Part shown: positions 13,860 through 24,100 of the stretch, piece by piece
Numbering within the stretch: position 1 is the first letter of the stretch
Layout of the letters: every line of letters begins with the position of its first letter
DNA from: Mugil cephalus
Taxonomy: Eukaryota; Chordata; Actinopteri; Mugiliformes; Mugilidae
Assembly (NCBI RefSeq): GCF_022458985.1
Contig: NC_061779.1
Span: 18,273,001 to 18,337,000, forward strand
Direction of reading: 5' to 3'
Length of the DNA stretch: 64,000 nucleotides
The notes under the pieces: generated by a model
The model's database searches: none
Told to the model about the DNA's origin: nothing
What the model saw: only the letters and a program-made list of their open reading frames with translations
Position numbers and translations under genes: made by a program

Positions 13860-16800
13860 TGCAGACAGACAGCTCTGTATTCATACTTCCATTTAGAGCA
13901 AAGTTGTGGAGGGTGCAAACAGAGAAGATATGAATGTTTTACATACTTAAGAAACGTGTTCCCACGAGATAATTACCCACGCAGCAAATATAATTTACAC
14001 TATAGCTGCTGCCTGAGAGCTTACTCACTCACAAACATGACGCATCCAGCGTGACAAAGCATCTTTAGTCTCCCCAGCACCAACAAGCAATTACTCTGTT
14101 TACACACATAACCCACGTAATCCTCTTGATTTATTTGCGCCACACTTGTGTGTGACCAACTCTAACATGTTTTTCTTCCGCGGTTTGTCTCGTTTTAGAG
14201 GCAATTAGACTCTTGACCTCCTTCGAAATAACCGAATCAGTTGAGAGACATTATTTTGCAAAAGTAACCATTAAATGAAGAATCCCTCTATTAACAGAAC
14301 AATGCGGCTTAAACAAACAAGGCTCTGCCACTTCCTCCATGAGTACTACCACATCAAGCGGGGAAATTCCCCGGCCGAGGGGAACAGGGATGGGTGAAAT
14401 TGTATCCGCATGGAGGTGGCAGGTGAGAGGGCACGACTCACAGAGCAGGAATCTCACCCCACATTCTTCTTGTGTTACAGGAAGTGGAATAATTGTTCCT
14501 CTGGCAAAGACCAAAGACATGGTCCCCTTATAAACATGCACCCCCCCCACACACACACATGGTTCCTTTTCCAGTAACCATTCCTGGACGGTGAGTCGGC
14601 TGACCACACGATGACTCGCCCCCTCTCCAGCTATTTGGGCTGAGTCACATCACACTCTCACCACAATCTTGCCGCAAAAGTTCTGATCTGGCTGTCAAGG
14701 CATCCAGCATCCTCAAAGACAGCGTATTTACCTGCTACCACTCGCTCCGCTTTTCAAGTTCAACCTCCATCCATCCAGCTGTGTGTGAATCTAAAGCAAT
14801 CCAACATCCTGACCCTCCTCTACTGTCCCCATGCGATGTCCAGCAGCTGCATCAGAGGAGGACAACTCTGCTAGAGACATGAGATGCACTGACACCGTTT
14901 CACTGCAGCTCTTGCAGTCATGACCCAGCGTGCTGAACAGATAATTACACAGTGTTACTTGCACACAATGTGGGCTGTATCAAAAAAGCAAATAGCATCA
15001 GAAGTGTGATCCAAAAAGCGTTTTTTTTTTTTTTTTTCTGACAGTGGACTTCTACAAGTCCAATTGCCGTTTTTAAAAACTCCTTTTGGATTAACATGAC
15101 CTGGATGACTGAGGATGTTCACAGACATACATCAGAAGTGTATTTTCACTTAAATCTGTTTGGCAACCACAAAGAAGTGAAATTAAAGCAGTACATTTTT
15201 AGAAATGAACTCATTAGTGTTGTTGCTTCGAGTAAACCCTGTGAGCCATGGGCTGTTTTTGAAACACAACAAAGAAGAAAACATTCTCATATTCAGGCGG
15301 CAGCAGCTCCACAACTCCGGGCTTAAATGAACAATATCAGTTTCTATGAATATGAGGCAATTACTTGAAAAAGTCTGAAGTAAAAGTTGCTGTTTCCATG
15401 ATCAGTTCGGATTTATATTGGAAAAACTTGCAATTGCTGTAAAATAGACAGTAAACAAAATTATAACAAGTCAGTTAAACAAGTTATATGCAACTCTACC
15501 GAATTAAATGAAACAGAAACACAACAATATTTTAGCTTAGCATAGAACAGACAGGGACACCTAGCCACCAAAACCTGACATGATAATGCCAAAATGTTCA
15601 AAATAGTGGGTGTGATGGGGGTCCCTCGTTGTGCTAATTAGATGGGGAACATAGTGGAGCATTTAGCATTTAGCAGCTAAAGAGGAGCTGGTGGAGACCA
15701 AAAAGACCTAAAAGAGAGACAATATTAGACTTACATTAATCGTTTGGACAATGAAAGGGACTTCAAATGCACAATGTTCCTCCGTGTCTGCTGGATGTTT
15801 AATTAGCAATTATTTGCTTTTGCTACAGCAGCATCAGCAGCTAAAGTTTAGTCAGTATTTTGTTTGTACATTGTCTCTGCTGCACCCACGGTCAAAAAAT
15901 CTGAACCAAATTTGGCTTACAGGTTTATTTTCAATTAATTTACGTTAGAATATTTTCTTTGTGTACAGTGTTAAGTATTAAATGGGAGACCTAGGCCTGG
16001 CAGGTGGAAAGGACTAATGGGGGCGGATGGGGAAACATGGAGCCCCTGAGGACTCACGTGATGGATGAATGCGAGATGCTGATATGGACAAGGTGGGAAC
16101 ACAGGTTGGTAACATGCTCTTTCTTCCCATATTAAGAAAAGTGAATGTAATATAAAAACCCTATTTAACACTACCTGCATGATAAGAATTTGCAAAAACA
16201 GGTGCATGACATCTGCATGTCTCTGTGTGCAACGCGCGGAATCTGTTGCACTTACTGTGTACATGACCTGTACCCTGTGAGACTGTTGATGTCACAGACC
16301 ATCAGGCGTCGCACTCACCCTTGGGTCCAGTGGGCAAGGCGACAAGAGAAAACACACATAAAAAACAAGAAGAGTTATGCAACAGTTCTGATCGAGTCGT
16401 CTGCATGCTTCAGATCACTACGTCCTTGGTAACAATCACTATAGCACCACTAAAGAAAGGACAGGATTACATAACGACAAACTCGGTGCCTTCCAAAAGT
16501 AGCCAAATACACGATATCTGAAAACACATGTTGTACATGTGACACTGAAGTGTCTAATACGTGGACCTTTATCCTTCAACTATCTAAACTGTGATTAAAT
16601 CAACGTGCATGCAGCTCTTCATAATAGTTTTTTTTTTAAACAGGAAACCCATATGTACGCTTCCCACGGCAACAGCAAAAGAGATGAATAAGGAGCAACG
16701 AACCCTTAATTCTGTAACATGGACACAGTGAATAGTTGTGATGTGACGACTCAAAGATAATATAGCAGCCAGCAGCCTTCATTTAGGTAGCGTGCGGGTG

Positions 16801-19800
16801 TAACGTGAGGCATTTTTTTTCTTTCTGGTGTTTCAGAGAGCGCTGAGCTGAGTGGGTGGTCCAGGTTACAGAGATGGGTTGTCTCTGTGGAATGAGATAC
16901 TGGCCACAAACACAACTGCATACGCACGCCTCCGTTTCTTGATGTTGCTTTATTTCGTCAATCATTATACTCTGACAGCCTATATTCATCCACTCACCTC
17001 CCAGTTCCAAAGGCCTCTGTCCTCGTCAGAGAAATATGAACGCTATGAGATGGGAAAAACGCGGACACATGCTGCGGTAATACTGTGTTCCACTTATTAT
17101 TGCAAAATATGACGTCCTGTCAGCAGTAGTGGAGCGACACAGAGTGTGGACAATCAGCAGTTCAAACGGGACAAATTAAATCCATTCAGCCAACTGAACT
17201 CAAGCAGTGATAAAGTGAAGACAAAATGTCACTTTAGTCTGATAATCTCTGTTGGCTTTTGTTGAGCATTGCGTTGCTATAGCAACTGTTGCCGTCACAG
17301 CATCTTTTATTCATCCCTTCGATGCCCTGTGGGCCTGTCATCAGCTGGTACTCTGTGACCATATTTTCAAAACTGGTGTCAAATATATCTCCCAATACAA
17401 AGGAAATGATGAATATTTTCACAGAGCGCGGTTAAGAGCAGGATGTGAGAGGAGGACGCCACCAGACAGGCAGCAGCTACTCATGGTGGTGGTGGATTGA
17501 ATTGCTTCAACGTCATGGAGATTTAATGGACGGGGACTGGGAGTGTCTCAGGATCTGGAAGGTCAGGTGATCCCTTCAGTGAATCATACAATGACAATGG
17601 CCGCGAAAGCAGAGCAAACAGAGATCAGAGTTAGTAAGTAACCACACACAGACGGCCCTAAATAAAACCAGGTAATCCCCAGCAGGAAGCTAGAACTGAG
17701 GAAGCGTCTTGACTGAGAGGTGAAACAACAGAAAGACGTCCAGTTGTTTTCTGCTCAAGCAGTTCAGACTAGTTTTGGATTCATCACTCATTATCCATTG
17801 TCTGACTCCTCTATAAATTGTAGTGACATTTGTCTTCAGCCATGCTTGTAGCTGTGTGAGGCTGTGGTTAAAGAGAGCAGGGCCTGGAATACCATGTACA
17901 CGAAGCTAACGTGTACACTGATGTTTAACGTACCAACGTTCACAGATTAACACTAAACACAAAATACAGAGTGGGCTGGTGTTATCTGTATCTCATACAA
18001 TCTCACTCATGAGCATAAATATGTATCTCGGTAACACATCATTATATTCAGCAGGATGTAACCTCTGGGGAACGTACGGGCCCGCACACATTTTCATAGC
18101 AACCCATCCAGTATTTGTTGAGGCTGTGGAGCTGTTTACAGATAACTTTGCATGTGGCATGCTTGTCACTTCTGTTCACAAGCAATGAAACTCAGACAGT
18201 CAGTGAATGATGGATCCATTAATTGTTCGTAATGGGAAAATGCAGCAGCGCCGGTAAACAAGCAACAACTCATTTTATTTTTAAAGAAGCTGGGAAAGCA
18301 GAGTCCATAAGGGATTACATTCCCCTGTTTGCATTTTTGAAGGAGGTAACCGGTTTTTAGTGGATTGATAAAAATAGATCAAACAAGCATGAAAACAGAT
18401 ACTTGCACTCAAGTGTTTTTTTTGTTTTTTTTCCAAAAGCCACCGGTGTACTCAAACGCAATTACATAATGAGCCCTTGCATGCATAAGCTCAAATAAGC
18501 CCACAGATAAACACTGGTGAACCGGCCACTGCTTCCTCTGAGCTTAATGAAGGAACTTGACGTCAGGTCTGGTCTGCAGACCGCAGCTACACTTCACGGC
18601 CTTTATTTTCCTGGCTTGTCTTGAGCACTGAGTGGAGGAGGCTGTGAGAGGCTGCTGCTCTGAGCTGCAGCATCAAAACAAACACTATATGTGTGCCTAC
18701 GTCAAAGCCCATCAAGATCTGCGACTGCCTGGAGACATGACATGCAGGAGATGCAATGTCTGATAAAATAGATTTAAAAAACTGAAGCTTTGAGAAATGA
18801 ACAAAGCCAAGTAACTTTAAGTTAAAGCAGAATAAAATTGAGAATGGCTGAAATAGTCGCCACATCTACCAGAGTCAGATGACATATCTTCAGCCTTGCT
18901 TTTAACTGCACGAACAAACTGTTCATAATTTATTCAAGACGTTCTCTTGTCCTATATAAAGAGCCTGTAAACCTTTAATACACTCTCTTGTATGTAAACG
19001 GTCAACAAAGGAGCTTTGGCCCAGCATCTCTGTCTCTGTCTCTGCACGCACACACAACCACTGTTCGTGCAAACACCCACTTCCTCCTCAGATGAAGCAC
19101 GACATGGTGTACATGAAATCATATAGGACGCCGACACTTAACAGACACAAAAATAACAAGTCCTAGTTTTAGCTTCAGAATGACTCACGGCCGCCACCGA
19201 CGTTGATATCTTGTCACAGAGACTCGTGGTTGAATGTAAACCATGACACTGCACTAATAATAAGGGCAGATTTGAAGCCAGTCTGAATGAATTGTATTTC
19301 AATTATCTGCTATTTTATGATGAGTGAAATATAAATATATAAATGTATAACACAGAATAATGATATTGCCCAGAACACTGACGATTATATTGTATTTTCT
19401 GTGAATTTTATTTAAACGATATCTCTCATCGAGACTCACAGACAGATTTAATGTGGCTAAACATTTCCATTTATGTACTGCTGCTTCCTATACTCTAGAT
19501 GTGATGATAACAGAAATCGCTCAGTCAGTGGCCAGTGAATCAGCAGACTGTGGCGTAGGAGGAGGATCTCTGCTGGTGACTGTTGCTACTGCAGCCACTG
19601 TGATGGCCAGCGATGGTCTGGACCCCTACGTGCAAACACACATTAAATAGAAAATAAAGTACGGGGACGTGTGACAGTAACGTCTAAGACCCACTGTCAA
19701 ATGAAACAAAGACTAGAACAAAGAACAAAGACTAACAGTGCTGAATGAAACTAAATGATGTGAGATCTGGATATTTGATGTGAACCACTGATCTGCAGCT

Positions 19801-19820
19801 AATTAAGTTGCCTGCATTAC
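13860..19820. other. Noncoding spacer
   Basis: I see no supported gene. Features are a poly-T run at about 15021-15038, a short repeat piece with TTAGCTTAGCAT near 15535, and AT-rich low-complexity DNA. Open frames are short and scattered on both strands without domain content. Confidence 0.4.
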
Positions 19821-19829
19821 ATACATGCA

Positions 19830-20330
19830 GTTGCCACTTCATTAGGTACACTGGTGAAAACAAATGCATTCTAGTATAAGAGTCCTATACTAAATGTTTG
19901 TTTCATGAAGGTTATGGTATCAGCATTAGTATTGCGTTATACTGACATACACTAATCAGGTAGCCTTCTGAGGGCGTCCTGTGGTACCTTACAACAAGAT
20001 GTTGTTAGGCCTTTGGGTCCAGTGGGTTGAGGGGAGGGGCCTCTGTGGATCAACCCACAGATACTTGATCAGTTTGGGATCGAGTGAATTTGGAGGCCAG
20101 GTCAACACCTTCTGCTGTGCTTCATATTTTTTTTGCTGCTGTCCTCACGGAGTGTCATTGCTATGGGGTGGGGGTGCCTGGTCTGGTCTAGGTGGGTGGT
20201 ACATGTCTGAGTAACATCCACATGAATGCTAGGTCCAAACATTTCACAGCAGAACGCTGTACTGTCACAATTCGATCGATGTTACTTCTCCTGTCGCTGG
20301 TTTGAATGTTGTGGCTGATCGGTGTATGTT
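19830..20330 (-). mobile_element. Degenerate Tc1-like element, 3' portion
   Basis: The right edge is GTTGTGGCTGATCGGTGTA (20309-20327), which I recognise as the terminal repeat of a widespread fish Tc1-like family. Inside it, 20055-20110 read on the minus strand gives a decayed form of the Tc1 motif WPPNS-D-N-I--LW (seen as VLTWPPNS then a degenerate tail). The rest is deleted and mutated, including the G-rich 20,150-20,200 part. It is non-functional. Confidence 0.75.
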
Positions 20331-20984
20331 TCTATTATTTTGTCAACCAGTGAACTTGGCTAAATAACAGAAACACTTTAATGTTTAATTCATTTCAGTT
20401 TCACATCACCACCAACTACATCCTCTGAAGTGATCATACTGATGAATGACCACCTTCCTGATCCTGTTTCAACATCAACTAGACATCAGAACAAGTTTGG
20501 TTGTACTTGTGTATCTAATGTTTTTCACATGTGAGTGCATCTTCTTTTTAAAAAAGCAAAAAGAAATATGTGGATACATATTGTTTTTTTATTTTTTTTG
20601 TACAGATCTCTGTTACATTGCACTCTACTCACTTAATATTCTTCCATGCGTTTGCACTCTCAAAATGAGTCTTTCTAACTTCAAGGCACACGTATAAGGA
20701 CTAAATCGGCATTACATTATAACTTAACAAAACTTAACCTCATCCCACACCGCAGTCAAAGTCCCTTAAATATTCCACTTATTTAATGCGTCTCCTTTCA
20801 TTTCTGAAGACAATTTACTGTTGGCACATTTTATTTCATTATGACTTCAAGAGCGGGAACTTGAACATTTTGAGTGCGTCTTTCTTGAGGGTTTGTGTTC
20901 GTGATAATGAAGTGTTACACCAGACAAGTCAGTCTGCAGGCGACGTCCTCATCATGTCTGTGAATGGATTTCTGTCCATCATGT

Positions 20985-21057
20985 TTTATTTGCTGTAGCA
21001 GTAAAGCCAGTTGTCTGCATCTAGTGGTCCACATTAACCTCCAGGGCTCAGTTTATT
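20985..21057 (-). other. chchd3: Candidate polyadenylation signals of the chchd3-type gene
   Basis: Two AATAAA hexamers read on the minus strand (complement TTTATT at 21052-21057 and 20985-20990), about 100 and 165 bases after the stop codon. Either could end the transcript. Confidence 0.5.
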
Positions 21058-21152
21058 CTGTGATTAGAGAGCAGAGAAACCAGGTGGAAAAGTTGTCAGG
21101 GATTAACAGAAGTGAGAAACGTTAACAGTGGAACATGCGAGAAATTTGTTTC

Positions 21153-24100
21153 TCAATAGCCGAGTCGTACTTTCTTGGCGTCGTCCACACACTGCATGTA
21201 GGCCGAGGCGATACGAGAGCAGGACAGAGTCTGTCCTGGGTTCTCCTTGTAGCATTTTAATATCTGACTCTGCAAGTCTCCGCACAATGGCTGAATGTTG
21301 TAACGCCTAAAAGACATGCAGATAGCAAATATCATGACACCAAAACCTACAAAACCTTTACAGTGTGGCTTCTGTCACTTAATAAAAATTCACATATTGC
21401 GGATGTAAACTTGAGTAAATTTAGTACAAATAGAAAAACACAGGGTGCTGACTTACGCAAAACGGTTGTGAGTCTCTTCTTTGGCCTTCTGGAAAGTCTC
21501 AGCAGACACTTTGTAAAAGTTTGTACACTGTCAACGAGGCAAAAACACCACACATTACCATCAAGATAAAATATCACAGCTGCATTATCAACATCACACT
21601 GAGACTCTTTCTCCATGTGTCCATGTTGAGCATCACCACCCCCTAGTGGCTCGAAATTACCAAGAGGTGCTGAAAATATCTGAGGAAGTTGAAGTTGCTG
21701 ACTGAGCTTGTGCTTAATTCAAACAGTTGAATTAAAATGTGGTCACATTTGTTGGTGTGACTGACTATATTTGTCACCTCACTTGATTTCCTACAAATTA
21801 ACTAGTGAAACCAATTCATGCAATGAAAAGCAATATCAAAGCTTGTTCTGTAATCTCAATATCCTCCTGTTTCTTCCCAAGTGAATATGAAAAACATCTG
21901 TTGTGTGTGAAATAGCAATATGACAATTGGAAATAGAAAGAACGAATGATACACGGATTGAGAACTTACCCTTGCTTCCATTTTTGCCACATGTTCCTTG
22001 TAGAGAGCGTCTCGTCTTTTCAGCTCTTTCTCTTTCAGCTCCAGCTGATGAGCCTGTGGGAGTTTGACGTTCAAAGGAGAAGTCAGAACAGAAAACGAGC
22101 AGGTTCAGTGACACCAGATTTCCTCGTGGTTCAACATTACTTTGGGTCTTATAAAAAACACAGATGGGGAGCAGTGATGAGAGCAGAATGGAAGTGAAAG
22201 AGCAAGACATGCATGTGTGAAGTCTCTCCTGTCTTACCTTCTGCTCCATCCTCTGAAACAACAGCAGGGCAAGAAAGAAAGAGAGTCACAATATGAGGAG
22301 GAAAGAACTGTATAATGTACGAGAGATCCTGACACATACAAAAGCCACGTCTCGTTTCTCACGGCTTACATAAAGCTGTATGACGAGCCTCTCATCTGCC
22401 GTCTTCTCTCGCTCTTTCATGATGGCGTCTGTCAGCTTCTCCATGTTCGCCGTCTTCTCCGCCTCCAGAATCTTCTTCACCTGCTCCTCCACCAGAGCCC
22501 GAGTTTCTGCCTGAGCCTCCGCCTCAGCCTGGGCCCTCAGCTCATCCAGCCTCCACAAGCACAAATCACATCATGACACCGTCAGTCATTAAAATCTGCA
22601 GCCGCGCCTCAAATGTGAGGCTTTCATTCAGTCTTGTATTGCTGATAACGAAATGAGACATTTGGGAAAATGGAAATGAACAGTCTTAGAGTTATATATA
22701 GTAGTATGGCCGGTAGCAAAATATTAAGTGTTTCTTCTATCTTAACATAGACTTTCTGACATTTGATTTATCTGAATGTAAAGGACACTTTCATACATGT
22801 CACATCATTAATTTAAACTAAACAGTGCATATTTATGCATATGTATTTATTACAGTGTGAACCACCGAGTGTCCACCACCATTTTCCAGAGCTCCACGTA
22901 ATGTTTCCATGTCCGAATTTCTCAGAATAGTTGAATTAATACTGTTAATCAACTAAATGATCAACTCCCTAATCAGGCATCTTGATCAGAACATTTTACT
23001 TTGATTGAAAAAAGCGCTGCAGCTCATCAAGACACAAAAGTCAACCCAAACTCAGCCAAATAATGAGATCAGGCAGCGACTCGGTCAAACTTTCACAATC
23101 GTACATCCTTACTGTTGCTGCAGCTCCTGCCTCCTCTGACTGATCTCCTCCTCCAGACTTTTCTGCATCTCCGCTTTGATCTTGCGCCTCAGTTCTTCCT
23201 CCAGCGCTTCGACAGAAACGGGCGCGGCTGAACACAAAAGCATCTCAGTAAAAAAAAGCATATGTGGCTTTTAGGCTTTAACTGGAGCCACCGACAAAAT
23301 GAAACAACCTGATATTTGAACCATACGAAGCCTCGAGCCTCATGTGTCCGAGGTGGTGAGGAAAAAAAAGGAGTGCTCTCAAGAAAGCAGACAGTATGTT
23401 CTTCAAGGTTTCTTTGGTTATCTATTGTCCTCTACGTGTGTGCGCTTCTACAGTTATCATGTTTGATATTTCTTTTATGTTTCAACCAAGTGAACCTGGG
23501 TTCAACTGATCCATGTGCAATTGGCTCAGTAGTGAGGGGCGGGGCCTACTGTGTAGAGGAAGCTTAGATTGACAGGTCTCAGCTAGTGTAGCGCTCTGTG
23601 GGAAATGGTGCTCTGTCTAATCAACCAAAACCATTTTGCGACCCCCCTGCAGTACCTCTGCGGACCCCCTAGGGGTGTTCACTCAAGGAACCCCATCTTC
23701 GCATACTCACAAACTTTACCACAGCTCCCCCCTAATTAGGACGGACCCAGACTCACCTGCAGTAGGTGGTGGTGGAGTTGTGGTGATAACAGGCAGTTCA
23801 TCTTCAAGAACAGGGGGCAGAGAGGTCATGGTGGTGGTGGTGGTAGTGGTGGTGGTGGTGGGCTCCTCAGCAGGTGGAGCAGGAGGCTCTGTAAGGGGTA
23901 TATGTACAGGTGTGTCAGTGGGTGCAATGGCCAGCTCCACACACTGACAAGGTGAGCAGGTGTCTTCATATGACAGCTCTGGAGGAGGAGGGGGCGCTGC
24001 AACGGGCTCTGGAGGAGGAGGGGGCGCTGCAACGGGCTCTGGAGGAGGAGGGGGCGCTGCAACGGGCTCTGGAGGAGGAGGGGGCGCTGCAACGGGCTCT

